In this document: in pieces, positions 13,413-23,382 of the stretch
How positions within the stretch are numbered: position 1 is the first letter of the stretch
Layout of the letters: every line of letters starts with the position of its first letter
DNA from: an uncultured Pelagibacteraceae bacterium
GTDB taxonomy: Bacteria; Pseudomonadota; Alphaproteobacteria; Pelagibacterales; AG-422-B15
Direction: 5' to 3'
Assembly (NCBI GenBank): GCA_902584215.1
Contig: CACHYW010000011.1
Coordinates: forward strand, 1 to 35,369
DNA length: 35,369 bases
Program-made: the position numbers and the translations under genes
Notes under the pieces: generated by a model
Seen by the model: only the letters and a program-made list of their open reading frames with translations
The model's database searches: none
What the model was told of the DNA's origin: nothing

Positions 13413-14328
13413 GCTGAAGAAAAACGTCCTCTAATTTAGTTTCAATTATTTTCATATCTTTTATCTGAGATCCAGAAGAATTTACTGCATTAAGCATTAC
13501 ATGAAAATTAATTTCACTGGGTCTATAGTTTATTTGAACTTGCCTATCTCTAATTTGTATATCTAGATTCAATTTATTTAATCCTGATAAATCAAATTTG
13601 TTATCATAATAATCAACAATCACTGTCATTTTATCTAAAAAAGATTTTATATTAATTGTAGTGTCATGAGCTATTAACTTACCTTCATTAATAATAGCTA
13701 TTTCATTGCAAAGCTCCTCTGCTTCATGCAAATAATGAGTAGTAATGATTATAGTTTTTCCATTTTGATTTAGTTTATGAATATTCTCCCATAAGTTACT
13801 TCTAAGCTCCACATCAACACCTGCTGTTGGTTCGTCTAGGATCAATATTTCTGGATCATGGACCATTGCTTTAGCAATAAGAAGACGCCTTCTCATTCCT
13901 CCAGATAAAGTTCTAGCATATGCTTTGGCTTTATCTTCTAATGCAAGCATTTTCAGAATTTCCATTGTTTTTCTGTCTTTCTTTCTAATGCCGTATAAGC
14001 CTGCCTGTATTTCTAAAAGTTCGTAAGGAGTAAAAAAAGGATCTATATTTAATTCTTGAGGTACAATGCCCATAAGCTTCTTAGCTTCTATTAAATTGCT
14101 TTCGTGATTAATGTTTAGTACTTCAATCTCGCCAGAAGTTTTTTTTGCTAAGTCTGCTAAAATATTAATGAACGTGGACTTCCCAGCTCCATTAGGTCCA
14201 AGTAAGCCGAATATTGAACCTTTCTTTATTGTTAAAGAAATATCGTCTAATGCAAGTTTATCAGTGTCAGAACTTGATTTATAAACCTTGCTTAAATTAT
14301 TAACTGATATTGCTAGTTCACTTTTCAT
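13399..14328 (-). CDS. ABC transporter ATP-binding protein (YadG/CcmA-like)
   Basis: This 309-residue ATPase should power an ABC-2-type exporter. Walker A GPNGAGKS is at 44-51, the Q-loop near Q91, the signature LSGGMRRR from 141, Walker B ILILDEP with D165-E166, and the switch histidine H198 in TTHYLHEAEE. The extra C-terminal region of about 80 residues is typical of the YadG/drug-export group. The matching permease (YadH-like) would usually be next door but is not in the window. The gene is convergent with the RND gene (14-base overlap) and divergent from the small zinc protein gene. The family is certain; the cargo cannot be told. Confidence 0.92.
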   Translation of the reverse strand: MKSELAISVNNLSKVYKSSSDTDKLALDDISLTIKKGSIFGLLGPNGAGKSTFINILADLAKKTSGEIEVLNINHESNLIEAKKLMGIVPQELNIDPFFTPYELLEIQAGLYGIRKKDRKTMEILKMLALEDKAKAYARTLSGGMRRRLLIAKAMVHDPEILILDEPTAGVDVELRSNLWENIHKLNQNGKTIIITTHYLHEAEELCNEIAIINEGKLIAHDTTINIKSFLDKMTVIVDYYDNKFDLSGLNKLNLDIQIRDRQVQINYRPSEINFHVMLNAVNSSGSQIKDMKIIETKLEDVFLQLTQK

Positions 14329-14389
14329 ATATTTTATTAATTAAGAGAATATATAGTTTTTCAAAGTAATTTCTTGTATCATTCAGTAT

Positions 14390-14566
14390 ATGAATTCTCC
14401 AGAAATAAAAAAAAATCAAGATGAAAATATTAAATTAGTATCATCCAAAAAAGTAACTTGTTCTGGACCAGATGGTCCACTTGGACATCCAAAAGTTTAT
14501 CTAGATATGGGCGATAATGAAAGTGTGGTTTGTCCTTATTGCAGCAAAATATTTAAATTTGTTTAA
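14390..14566 (+). CDS. zf-CHCC zinc-binding protein (NDUFS6-like), 58 residues
   Basis: A short gene encodes 58 residues with the zf-CHCC pattern: C24 in VTCSG, H33 in LGHPKVYL, and C48 and C51 in VVCPYC, then a short KIFKF end. These four residues form the zinc site of the NDUFS6/13-kDa complex I accessory family, and free-standing alphaproteobacterial homologues have this size. A role with respiratory complex I is the family-based guess. The ATG at 14390 is chosen because it gives the usual short charged lead. The TAA stop is directly followed by the polA ATG, so the two are probably co-translated. Divergent ABC gene upstream, 61-base gap. Confidence 0.88.
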   Translation: MNSPEIKKNQDENIKLVSSKKVTCSGPDGPLGHPKVYLDMGDNESVVCPYCSKIFKFV

Positions 14567-17368
14567 ATGAAAAGCAATAAACATCTTTTTTTAGTTGATG
14601 GCTCAGGATATATTTTTAGAGCATATTACGCCTTACCGCCATTATATAGAAAGAGTGATGGTTTACCAACAGGTGCAGTAAACGGTTTCTGTAATATGCT
14701 TTATAAGTTAATAGAAGATACCAATAAAAGTGTCGGACCAACTCACTTGGCTGTAATTTTTGACAGTGCAAGGAAAACTTTCAGGAATGATATTTACAAA
14801 GACTATAAAGCTAATAGAGGTGATCCCCCAGAAGATTTAATTCCACAATTTAAAATTATAAAGGATGCAGTGACTGCTTTTGGTATTCAATCAATAGAAT
14901 CGAGAGGATTCGAAGCAGACGACATAATTGCTACATACGCTGATGCTGCTGTGAAAAAGAACTGGCAAGTTTCAATTGTATCATCTGACAAAGATTTAAT
15001 GCAATTGGTTTCAGAAAAAATAAATCTTGTTGATACAATGAAAAATAAAAATATTGGACCCAAAGAAGTTGAGGAAAAATTTGGTGTAGGGCCAGATAAA
15101 GTAATTGATGTTCAAGCTCTATCTGGAGACAGTTCAGATAATGTTCCAGGAGCGCCTGGCATAGGTATAAAGACAGCAGCTCAACTAATAAATCAATTTG
15201 GAAATCTTGAAAAATTATTAGAAAATTGTGGAGATATTAAACAAGAAAAAAGAAGAGATAATATTAAAAATAACATTGAGCTAATAAGAATAAGCAAGAA
15301 GTTAGTAACTTTAAAGAAAGATGTTAAAGATGTCCCATTACTTGCAGATCTAAAAAATAATAATTTAGCAATTGAAAAATTAGTACCATTTCTAGAAGAT
15401 CTTGAATTGAAGAAATTAGCAGATCGTATTAGAAAAAAAAATCCAGAAGCAAAATTTGAAACTGTAAATGTCAATGAATCAAAATTAGAAAAAAAAGAAA
15501 AAGGTAATGTTAATACTGATAAAGAAATTTCAACAAAAAATGTTAGCACTAAATATATACTCATAGATAACTTAAAAAAACTCGAGGAATTAAAATCAAA
15601 TATCTATGATACAGGTCATTTTGTTTATGATGTAGAAACTGACTCTTTAAATATATTAGAAGCCAATCTCATTGGTATATCAATTTGTTATGGCCTTGAA
15701 ACCTCTTACTATATTCCATTTCAACACATTGATGAGCTTAATCAAATAATAACAAAGCAAATTAAAATAGAAGAGTTCTTTAAAATATTTAAGCCCATAA
15801 TGGAAGACTCATCAATTATCAAAATTGGACACAATATAAAATATGATAATGCCATTTTAAAAAAATATGGTATCGGCGTTATTGGCTATGATGATACAAT
15901 GTTAATGTCATTTATTTCAGATGCGGGGATCAATCGTCATGGTATGGACGATCTTGCAAAGATACATCTCAATAAAGAAACTATAAAATACAAAGAAGTT
16001 GTAGGAAGCGGAAAATCTCAGATCACATTTGATCAAGTTGATTTAAATAGTGCGTTAAAATATGCGGCCGAGGATGCTGATATTACTTATAAACTTTACT
16101 TATTTTTTAAAAAAAGAATAAATCATGAAAAAAATAATTACATCTATTCTAATATTGAGAAGCCCCTAATTGATTGCATTCAAACTATGGAATTCAATGG
16201 CATAAAAGTTGATAAAGAATACCTAAAAAAGCTATCAACAGATTTTTCAAAGAGAATATCAAAATTAGAAAGTAAGATATACAAGTATACTGGCACAGAG
16301 TTTAATATTGCATCACCAAAGCAGCTGTCAGAGGTATTATTTGATAAACTCAAACTTAAACCACCAAAAAAAACAAGAACAGGAGAAAAATCTACAGGAA
16401 TAGATGTACTTGAAGATCTTGCCTACGGTGGTAATAAAGTTGCTGAAACTATTATTGAATGGAGACAGCTATCTAAGCTAAAGAATACTTATACAGAAGC
16501 CTTACAAGCCCATATTATTAAATCTACAGGAAGAATACATACCTCATATGCAATGGCATCTACTAGCACAGGTAGACTTGCGTCCTCTGACCCAAACTTA
16601 CAAAATATTCCAATCAGAACAGAAGAAGGTAGATCAATTCGCAAAGCGTTTATTCCCGATAAAGACCAAACAATCTTTGCAGCTGACTACAGCCAAATAG
16701 AATTAAGAGTTTTAGCTCATATGGCTGACGTATCTCAACTAAAAGATGCTTTCAATAATAATGAGGACATACATCAATTAACTGCGTCAGAGATTTTTAA
16801 TGTCAAACACAAAGATGTCACTAAAGATTTACGCAGAAAAGCAAAAGCTGTTAATTTTGGTATAATTTATGGGATCTCTGCATTTGGACTGGCAAAACAG
16901 TTATCAATATCAAACTACGAAGCAAGTGATTTTATTAAAGAATATTTTAATAAGTTTTCTGGAATAAAAGAATATATGGAAAATACAAAAGAGCTTTGTA
17001 GAAAAAATGGTTATGTTGAAACACTATGTGGGCGAAAGTGTTTTTTTCCACGAATAAAAGATAAAAATTTTGCTTTAAGATCATTTCAAGAAAGAGCGGC
17101 TATAAATGCTCCAATTCAGGGGACTGCAGCAGATATAATAAAGTTAGCTATGATAAAAATTAATGATAAAATAAAATCTACTAATGAATGCAAGATGCTG
17201 CTTCAAGTTCACGATGAGCTAATTTTTGAAATCAAAAATGATAAACTTAAAAAATTTAGAAAAATAATTGTGGCTGAAATGGAAAATGCGCTAAAGCCAA
17301 AGTTTGATCTTTCGGTACCACTTTCTGTTGATAGTAATAATGCTGATAATTGGAGCGATGCACATTAA
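14567..17368 (+). CDS. polA: DNA polymerase I
   Basis: Pol I removes RNA primers and fills gaps in replication and repair. The 933-residue protein has all three domains. The N-terminal 5' nuclease has FEADDIIATYA, SSDKDLM and GDSSDNVPG. The 3'-5' exonuclease keeps D355 and E357 in VYDVETDSL and GHNIKYDNAIL, so proofreading should be active. The polymerase has DYSQIELR (D707), RRKAKAVNFGIIYG and HDELIFE (H882-D883-E884). Lys-rich sequence around 300-325 separates the first two domains. It starts one base after the zinc-protein stop. Its stop overlaps the next gene's ATG by one base (TAATG), giving a tight three-gene run. Confidence 0.97.
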   Translation: MKSNKHLFLVDGSGYIFRAYYALPPLYRKSDGLPTGAVNGFCNMLYKLIEDTNKSVGPTHLAVIFDSARKTFRNDIYKDYKANRGDPPEDLIPQFKIIKDAVTAFGIQSIESRGFEADDIIATYADAAVKKNWQVSIVSSDKDLMQLVSEKINLVDTMKNKNIGPKEVEEKFGVGPDKVIDVQALSGDSSDNVPGAPGIGIKTAAQLINQFGNLEKLLENCGDIKQEKRRDNIKNNIELIRISKKLVTLKKDVKDVPLLADLKNNNLAIEKLVPFLEDLELKKLADRIRKKNPEAKFETVNVNESKLEKKEKGNVNTDKEISTKNVSTKYILIDNLKKLEELKSNIYDTGHFVYDVETDSLNILEANLIGISICYGLETSYYIPFQHIDELNQIITKQIKIEEFFKIFKPIMEDSSIIKIGHNIKYDNAILKKYGIGVIGYDDTMLMSFISDAGINRHGMDDLAKIHLNKETIKYKEVVGSGKSQITFDQVDLNSALKYAAEDADITYKLYLFFKKRINHEKNNYIYSNIEKPLIDCIQTMEFNGIKVDKEYLKKLSTDFSKRISKLESKIYKYTGTEFNIASPKQLSEVLFDKLKLKPPKKTRTGEKSTGIDVLEDLAYGGNKVAETIIEWRQLSKLKNTYTEALQAHIIKSTGRIHTSYAMASTSTGRLASSDPNLQNIPIRTEEGRSIRKAFIPDKDQTIFAADYSQIELRVLAHMADVSQLKDAFNNNEDIHQLTASEIFNVKHKDVTKDLRRKAKAVNFGIIYGISAFGLAKQLSISNYEASDFIKEYFNKFSGIKEYMENTKELCRKNGYVETLCGRKCFFPRIKDKNFALRSFQERAAINAPIQGTAADIIKLAMIKINDKIKSTNECKMLLQVHDELIFEIKNDKLKKFRKIIVAEMENALKPKFDLSVPLSVDSNNADNWSDAH

Positions 17369-18144
17369 TGACTGAAATCATTATACTTGTCACAGGCGGA
17401 TTTGATCCTATTCATAGTGGACATATTGCTTACTTCAAGGATGCAAAAAAATTAGGAAATAAGCTAATAGTTGGTGTTAACTCAGATAATTGGTTGATAC
17501 AAAAAAAAGGTAGCGCGTTTCTTCCCATTCAAGAAAGAATAGAAATTGTTTCTAATTTAGCGGTAGTTGATGCTGCCATTGAATTTGAGGATGATGAGTA
17601 TCAATCTGCGTCAAATGCGATTCAAAAAGTTTTAGATATGTATCCAGATAATAAAATAATTTTTGCGAATGGTGGCGATAGAAATCAAGCTAATATTCCT
17701 GAAATGGAAAAATTTGTGAATAATGAAAGATTAAGTTTTGAGTTTGGAGTTGGAGGAGATTTTAAAAAAAACTCGTCAAGTTGGATATTAAAAAATTGGA
17801 AAGGACCAATTGAATATCGTCCGTGGGGATGGTATCGAGTTTTAGATGATAGTGATGACCACAAGGTCAAAGAGATAGAGGTTAATCCTAAGTCACGATT
17901 GAGTTATCAATCACACACTAAAAGATCTGAAGTTTGGACTGTGATCAGCGGAGAGGCTTTGGTTACCATTGACGATAAAATAACAGAGTTAAAGATAAAT
18001 GATTCAATATTTATTCCTGTTAATTCTAAGCACCGTTTAGAAAATAAGTCAGATATGAAATTAAATATTATTGAAATTCAAACGGGGTCATATTTTGGTG
18101 AAGATGATATTGAAAGATATGAAGATGACTACAATCGATCATAA
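17368..18144 (+). CDS. Cytidylyltransferase-like / type II phosphomannose isomerase cupin fusion
   Basis: This 258-residue protein joins two domains. Residues 1-140 are a TagD/RfaE-like nucleotidyltransferase: VTGGFDPIHSGH with the HxGH motif at 16-19, and GVNSDNWLIQKKG. The usual ISSTxxR-type motif is not evident; KNSSSWI at 134-140 may replace it. Residues 148-258 look like the cupin part of type II mannose-6-phosphate isomerase: EYRPWGWY, then Q181, H183, E188 and H222 as likely metal ligands, and the end DDIERYEDDYNR. It may make a nucleotide-activated sugar or polyol for surface glycans; this is inference. The ATG at 17368 overlaps the polA stop; a TTG 18 bases earlier is less likely. 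Confidence 0.82.
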   Translation: MTEIIILVTGGFDPIHSGHIAYFKDAKKLGNKLIVGVNSDNWLIQKKGSAFLPIQERIEIVSNLAVVDAAIEFEDDEYQSASNAIQKVLDMYPDNKIIFANGGDRNQANIPEMEKFVNNERLSFEFGVGGDFKKNSSSWILKNWKGPIEYRPWGWYRVLDDSDDHKVKEIEVNPKSRLSYQSHTKRSEVWTVISGEALVTIDDKITELKINDSIFIPVNSKHRLENKSDMKLNIIEIQTGSYFGEDDIERYEDDYNRS

Positions 18145-18147
18145 TGT

Positions 18148-19416
18148 ATGAAGGCAAACTATTCCTATATTTATTTAGCATTCTTTTTAATTTTAAATAT
18201 TTTTAATTTTGTAGATAGAAATTTACTTATAGCTTTTGCCCCTCAAATAAAGTCTGAGTTTAATCTTACAAATGTACAATGGGGACTGCTGACAGGTGTT
18301 TACTTCCTCTTTTTCTATTCAGTATTTGGTATATTAATGGGCGTGCTTGGAGATAAATTTAGTAGGATGAAAATTGCTGCCGCAGGAGTATTTTTGTGGA
18401 GTTTAATGACTGCTCTCACCGGTGTAGCTAAAAATTTTTCACACTTAATTGTTGCTAGAGCCTTAATTGGCGTTGGAGAGTCTGCATTAACCCCCAATGC
18501 GATATCAATGCTATCTGACCTTTTTAACCAAAATAAAAGAGGAACGGCATCTGCAGTTTATTACTTAGGTATACCTTTAGGTGTCGGATTTGGAATGTTG
18601 ATAGCAGCTTTTTTTGGACCAGTTTTTGGATGGCGCGCAGTATTTATCACATTAGGTTTGATTGGAATGGGACTTGGCATAGTAACATATTTTCTTTTGG
18701 AACCGAAGCGTGGGCAATTAGATGTATCTTTTGATGAAGATAATAAATCTGCAAGTATTCGAGAAATTGTAAGTATGACAAAACATGCTCTCTATAATTC
18801 TAAATGTTTAACATTTGCGATTATTGGCAGTATTTTTCTCCATATTCCATTAGGTGCTGGTAACTTTGAGGTTTTATGGGCTGTAAATGAAAGAGGTTTT
18901 ACTGCTAGTGCATATAATTTTTTATTTGGCATTTTTTTTATATTAGGTGGTACTGTCGGCGCAGTCCTTGGTGGTGTTTTGTCAGATCGTTTAAGTCATT
19001 ACTTCAAAGGTGGTGTAATGACCTTTTTAGTTATATCTTATTTGCTTTTAACACCTTTAACAATAAGCTACAGATTTATAAGTCCTGATACTAACTTTTT
19101 TTATTTAACATTATTCTTCGTTTCATTTAATGTCACTTTTTTTTATGGTCCAGTTTTTGCTTCAGTTCAGGAATTAACTCCGGTAAAAGTGAGATCAACT
19201 ATGGTTGCAGTATGGATACTAGGAGTAAACATTATTGGGATGGGAGTTGGTAGTTTTTTTACTGGCTATCTTGTTGATTATGTATTTAACGATTTTTCGT
19301 CTCCATATACACTTTCTTTAATTTCAATTGGACTAACATCAATTTTAGCAATTATTTGTTACTATATTGCTAGTCTTAGTTATACAGAAGATATCGAGAG
19401 GGTAAATAAATCCTAA
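18148..19416 (+). CDS. MFS transporter, Spinster-like
   Basis: This 422-residue protein has about 12 hydrophobic segments in the major facilitator layout. The N-terminus [36 protein letters not shown] (read in parts) and motif [12 protein letters not shown] at about 66-76 resemble the Spinster-like group, whose bacterial members are poorly characterised. [15 protein letters not shown] follows in helix 4. It starts four bases after the fusion gene and so belongs to the polA run. Another ATG at 18144 is out of frame. The end overlaps the convergent pckA by four bases. The substrate cannot be deduced; a sugar, polyol or carboxylate is as likely as a lipid. Confidence 0.88.
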   Translation: MKANYSYIYLAFFLILNIFNFVDRNLLIAFAPQIKSEFNLTNVQWGLLTGVYFLFFYSVFGILMGVLGDKFSRMKIAAAGVFLWSLMTALTGVAKNFSHLIVARALIGVGESALTPNAISMLSDLFNQNKRGTASAVYYLGIPLGVGFGMLIAAFFGPVFGWRAVFITLGLIGMGLGIVTYFLLEPKRGQLDVSFDEDNKSASIREIVSMTKHALYNSKCLTFAIIGSIFLHIPLGAGNFEVLWAVNERGFTASAYNFLFGIFFILGGTVGAVLGGVLSDRLSHYFKGGVMTFLVISYLLLTPLTISYRFISPDTNFFYLTLFFVSFNVTFFYGPVFASVQELTPVKVRSTMVAVWILGVNIIGMGVGSFFTGYLVDYVFNDFSSPYTLSLISIGLTSILAIICYYIASLSYTEDIERVNKS

Positions 19417-21017
19417 TTGGCAATAGGTCCTGAAGTTTTAATATTCTCTTCAACGTCAGATTCAAACTTAGTAAAATTACTAATAAACATTTGTACTAGT
19501 TTTTTTGCCTGCGCATCATAATCAGACTCGCTTTGCCATGTTTTCTTGGGATCTAATATTTGTTCACTAATTTCATCAACCTTAACTGGGACTGAGAAGC
19601 CAAAATTTGGATCCTTTCTCATTTCAGCATTAGTTAGTTTGCCTGAGAGCGCAGCATTAAGTAATGCTCTAGTATTTTTAATCGATATTCTTTTACCAAC
19701 TCCATAAACACCGCCAGACCAACCTGTATTTACAAGCCAACAATCAACCTTATGATCTGATATCTTTTTTTTAAGTAAATTTCCGTATTCTATTGGATTT
19801 CTTGGCATGAATGGTGCACCAAAACATGTTGAAAATGTTGCCTGAGGCTCGTTTGAAAGACCAATTTCAGTGCCTGCAACTTTCGCTGTATAACCTGATA
19901 GAAAATGATACATCGCCTGATCTGCAGAAAGTTTAGCAATTGGAGGCAATACGCCAAATGCATCAGCAGTAAGCATAATTATATTTTTAGGGTGACCAGT
20001 TTTTCCAGATACGGTAACTCCTGGTATATATTCTAAAGGATAGGCTCCTCTTGTATTTTCTGTCAAAGAATTGTCATCTAGATCTAAAGTTCCGTCGTTT
20101 TTCATGACAGCATTTTCAATGACTGTACCTTTCATTTGAGTAGTAGCATAAATTTCTGGTTCTGCTTCTTTAGATAATCTTATTAGTTTTGCGTAGCATC
20201 CACCTTCAAAATTAAAAAGTCCGTCATCTGACCATCCATGCTCGTCATCTCCTAGAAGCGATCTCTTCGGATCTGCACTTAATGTAGTTTTACCTGTACC
20301 AGATAGACCAAAGAAGATTGCAGCGTCACCATTTTCACCAGTATTAACAGAACAATGCATTGGCATAACATTTTTTTCAGGAAGCAAAAAATTCAAAAGA
20401 GTAAATACAGATTTTTTTGTTTCACCTGCGTACTCAGTACCTGCTATTAAAATTATTTTTTCCGCAAGATTAACAGCTATAACAGTTTCACTATTTGTGC
20501 CATGAATACTTGGATCCATTTTCAAACTTGGAAAGTTCACAATAGTATACTCTGGATTAAAATGCTTAAGCTCATCAGCACTTGGTCTTACAAGTAAATG
20601 TCTAGCAAATAATCCATGCCAAGCATATTCTGTTATTATTGAAACATTTAATGAATGATTACGATCTGCTCCACCCATCAAGTTGTGTAAATATAATGAT
20701 TTATCTTTTGAGAAATCTATAAATGCATTAGCAATTTTTGCATAATATTCTTCTGAGATAGGCACATTTGTTTCACCCCAATGGATTTTTTTATCATTTA
20801 AACTTTCTTTAACAAAAAATTTATCATTAGCTGACCTACCTGTATGTTTACCTGTTTTAACAACTAAAGCTCCATGCAACGATAGTTTACCTTCGCCAGA
20901 GGTATGTGCAACTTCATATAATTCCTCAGAATTAAGGTTGCTTTTAATTGAAGAAGCGTTTTGTATAATGCTATTTTTTACTGAATCTTGCATATTTTGA
21001 GGGTGTGATAAAAACAT
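19413..21017 (-). CDS. pckA: Phosphoenolpyruvate carboxykinase (ATP)
   Basis: PckA converts oxaloacetate and ATP to phosphoenolpyruvate, CO2 and ADP, the first committed step of gluconeogenesis. The 534-residue length is right for the ATP-type family. The P-loop (kinase-1a) GLSGTGKTT is at 237-245, kinase-2 LLGDDEHGW has D257-D258, and the front carries [21 protein letters not shown] and VRPSADEL are also typical. The annotated ATG could be replaced by the ATG at codon 9; neither has a good Shine-Dalgarno sequence. It is divergent from chvI, the usual alphaproteobacterial arrangement, where ChvI-type regulators influence pckA. Confidence 0.97.
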   Translation of the reverse strand: MFLSHPQNMQDSVKNSIIQNASSIKSNLNSEELYEVAHTSGEGKLSLHGALVVKTGKHTGRSANDKFFVKESLNDKKIHWGETNVPISEEYYAKIANAFIDFSKDKSLYLHNLMGGADRNHSLNVSIITEYAWHGLFARHLLVRPSADELKHFNPEYTIVNFPSLKMDPSIHGTNSETVIAVNLAEKIILIAGTEYAGETKKSVFTLLNFLLPEKNVMPMHCSVNTGENGDAAIFFGLSGTGKTTLSADPKRSLLGDDEHGWSDDGLFNFEGGCYAKLIRLSKEAEPEIYATTQMKGTVIENAVMKNDGTLDLDDNSLTENTRGAYPLEYIPGVTVSGKTGHPKNIIMLTADAFGVLPPIAKLSADQAMYHFLSGYTAKVAGTEIGLSNEPQATFSTCFGAPFMPRNPIEYGNLLKKKISDHKVDCWLVNTGWSGGVYGVGKRISIKNTRALLNAALSGKLTNAEMRKDPNFGFSVPVKVDEISEQILDPKKTWQSESDYDAQAKKLVQMFISNFTKFESDVEENIKTSGPIAN

Positions 21018-21041
21018 ATAATAACATGTATGTTAAGTGCT

Positions 21042-21071
21042 AATATCTAAAAAAATAAAAAAAACTGTTAA
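21042..21071 (-). promoter_or_regulatory. Possible pckA promoter
   Basis: On the minus strand TTAACA (21066-21071) and GATATT (21042-21047) are 18 bases apart, matching five and four of six consensus bases. Transcription would begin about 17 bases before the pckA ATG. The spacer is nearly all T, so chance matches are easy. Confidence 0.3.
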
Positions 21072-21105
21072 TTAAATATGTAATATTTATGCCATTTTAT
21101 GGTCA

Positions 21106-21111
21106 TATAAT
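21106..21111 (+). promoter_or_regulatory. Possible -10 element of chvI
   Basis: A perfect TATAAT lies 26 bases before the chvI ATG. No recognisable -35 is seen at 16-18 bases upstream, so it may be a regulated promoter or a chance match in A/T-rich DNA. Confidence 0.3.
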
Positions 21112-21137
21112 AATTTAAAATATGATGAAAATTTAAA

Positions 21138-21836
21138 ATGAAACACCTTATTGCCCTTGTAGATGACGATCGAAATATTTTAATTTCTCTCGAAGAGCTG
21201 CTTAAAAAAGAAGAATTTGAAATACACACTTATAGTGATGGTCAGTCAGCATTGATCGGCATGTCAAGGTATCCTCCAGAATTAGCAGTAATTGATATAA
21301 AAATGCCAAAAATGGATGGATATGAATTATTTAAAAAAATAAGAGAAAAAACTGAAATACCAGTAATCTTTCTGACATCTAAAGACCAAGAGGCCGATAG
21401 ATTAAAAGGCTTAATGCATGGTGTTGATAGCTATGTTACAAAAAGTGGAAATTTTTCAAAAGAAATCTTAATAGAAACAATTAAAAATACACTCAACAGA
21501 AAAAATATAGAGAATGAAAATTCTGAAAAAAAACAAATTATTATACTAGGAAATCTGAGGCTAGACTGTTTGAGATACGAATGTGAGTGGAAGGAGAAAT
21601 CACTTTTAGAGCCTTTGACTACAACTGAATTTAAAATAATCAAAGAATTGGTTGAAAGACCAGGTATTGTTAAATCAAGAGATAGATTAATGGAGATTGC
21701 TTACAGGGATGAATTAGATGTTGATGATAGAACAATAGACAGTCATATAAAACGAATTAGAAAAAAATTTAGAAAGATCGATCCTGAATTTAAATCCATT
21801 AATACTTTATACGGATCAGGATATAAATGGAAATAA
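21138..21836 (+). CDS. chvI: ChvI-type OmpR-family response regulator
   Basis: ChvI controls envelope, acid-response and central carbon genes in alphaproteobacteria. The 232-residue protein has a receiver domain (ALVDDDRN at 7-13, phosphorylated Asp D53 in VIDIKMPKMDG, T80 and K102) and an OmpR-type winged helix ending in RTIDSHIKRIRKKF...YGSGYKWK. The switch lysine is in TKSGN rather than the common KP(F) context, an odd replacement. The location between pckA and a cognate sensor kinase supports the ChvI assignment. A 13-base gap separates it from chvG. Confidence 0.92.
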   Translation: MKHLIALVDDDRNILISLEELLKKEEFEIHTYSDGQSALIGMSRYPPELAVIDIKMPKMDGYELFKKIREKTEIPVIFLTSKDQEADRLKGLMHGVDSYVTKSGNFSKEILIETIKNTLNRKNIENENSEKKQIIILGNLRLDCLRYECEWKEKSLLEPLTTTEFKIIKELVERPGIVKSRDRLMEIAYRDELDVDDRTIDSHIKRIRKKFRKIDPEFKSINTLYGSGYKWK

Positions 21837-21849
21837 TACAGTATATAAT

Positions 21850-23382
21850 TTGAACAGCCTATTTAGAAAATTTTTATTATATAATTTTGTTGGACTACTA
21901 ATTGTAATAGTTAGTGCAATATTCATAATTATTTTCCTTAACAACTATCAACTTAATAAAAGACTTAAACAAATAGATAATCAGTCGTTGATTATTTATA
22001 ACTTCTTAAAAACGTCAAATTTACTCAGGGACATTAAAACAGAACTAAATGCTGAGGCTATTCTCTCCAAGTTAGAAATCAAAAATCTTTCTATTATAAT
22101 TATGGATGAGAACATGAATATCTTGCTAGATACGAAAGGATATGACTTAGAAAACAGTTCTTTTATAAATCAGTCTGCTACAGAAGTAGAGATCATAGAC
22201 AAAAATAGCTCAATAGTTACTTTAAAATCAGACCAAAAAGAAAATTTAGCTAATAGAGATTTTTTAAATCACCCAAAATTCCTGGCTAATTTTAAAAATC
22301 TAGAAAAAGGAATTCAAAAAAATTTTTCGATTGAGTTGAACAATAACAAACTTGAATTGTTCTCAATATTTCCTATTAGTTATGATGAAATTTACTACTA
22401 CATCGTTGCCCATGAAGATAATACCAACATTCAAAGTATAAATAATCAAATACAACTAAACGTATTACTTACAGGCTTAGCTATTGGAGGTTGCTTGATA
22501 TTATTTTCATTTTTTTTAAACTTTATAATTCTCAAACCTATTAGAAATTTGGCAGATGCTGCAGAAAAAGTCCAAATGGACTACAAAACAAAACCTCTAA
22601 TTTCTGAATTAGATAGAAGAGATGACGAAATTGGCCAACTTTCTAAAATCATTAATGAAATGTTGAATAGTTTATATAATAAAATCGATAATGCTGAAAA
22701 TAATTCAGCTGACTTAATGCATGAAATCCGAAATCCTCTTGCCTCAATAAAAATGGCATCCGAGGTTATTACAGGTGAAATGAGTGATGATCAAAAAAAA
22801 TTTCTAAATCTTATTCAAAATGATATTTCAAGAATTGAAAGCATCATTACCGATTATTCAGCGATGATTAAAAATGAGGTAAATCTGTATAAAAGTCAGT
22901 TACAAAAATTTGAAATAAAATCTTTATTGCATGAGATTATTGAAGACACGCAAAAAGTATTACCAGATCAAATCCACGTTAAGTTTTTATATGATCAAGA
23001 TGATCAAAAGGATATTTTTGTTGATGGTCAGAAGAAGTTTTTTTCACAAGCTATTAAAAATATTATAGACAATGCTATTTCCTTTTCTCCAAAGCCTGGA
23101 ATTATAAAAGTTATTTTATCATCAACAAGTAATTACTTGAGCATAGCAATTGTGGACGAGGGGCCTGGCATTAAAGAGCCCGATATGAAAAGAATTTTTG
23201 AGCGTTTTTATTCTCTAAGAGAAGAAGATAATAAATCACATTCTGGACTTGGATTGAATATTGCCAAACAAATTATTGATGCACATGAAGGCTCAATTTC
23301 TGTAGATAATATCATAGAGGAAAATGATGTTAAGGGCGCGAAGTTCATTGTCAATTTGCCCCAGGTAAATATAAATAAATAA
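21850..23382 (+). CDS. chvG: ChvG/ExoS-type sensor histidine kinase
   Basis: ChvG is the inner-membrane sensor partner of ChvI. The 510-residue protein has helix 1 at about 9-30, a periplasmic domain of roughly 170 residues, helix 2 at about 203-228, a HAMP linker (PIRNLADAAEKV), and the phosphorylated H291 in LMHEIRNPLASI. The ATPase domain has NIIDNAISFSP, DEGPGI and GLGLNIAKQII. It begins at a TTG (21850); no in-frame ATG occurs before about residue 80, and the first helix is needed, so TTG is the likely start. In many relatives hprK and phosphotransferase genes follow chvG; here ahcY comes next. Confidence 0.9.
   Translation: MNSLFRKFLLYNFVGLLIVIVSAIFIIIFLNNYQLNKRLKQIDNQSLIIYNFLKTSNLLRDIKTELNAEAILSKLEIKNLSIIIMDENMNILLDTKGYDLENSSFINQSATEVEIIDKNSSIVTLKSDQKENLANRDFLNHPKFLANFKNLEKGIQKNFSIELNNNKLELFSIFPISYDEIYYYIVAHEDNTNIQSINNQIQLNVLLTGLAIGGCLILFSFFLNFIILKPIRNLADAAEKVQMDYKTKPLISELDRRDDEIGQLSKIINEMLNSLYNKIDNAENNSADLMHEIRNPLASIKMASEVITGEMSDDQKKFLNLIQNDISRIESIITDYSAMIKNEVNLYKSQLQKFEIKSLLHEIIEDTQKVLPDQIHVKFLYDQDDQKDIFVDGQKKFFSQAIKNIIDNAISFSPKPGIIKVILSSTSNYLSIAIVDEGPGIKEPDMKRIFERFYSLREEDNKSHSGLGLNIAKQIIDAHEGSISVDNIIEENDVKGAKFIVNLPQVNINK

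Noticed and set aside
15193..15564. A 123-codon open frame on the minus strand.
   Set aside because: It lies wholly inside polA, antisense to the Lys-rich linker region, and its Ser/Phe/Leu-rich sequence is what an antisense A-rich stretch would give.
17350..17367. Upstream TTG start for the cytidylyltransferase-cupin gene.
   Set aside because: It would add six residues overlapping polA, while the ATG at 17368 gives the normal family N-terminus and a TAATG coupling.
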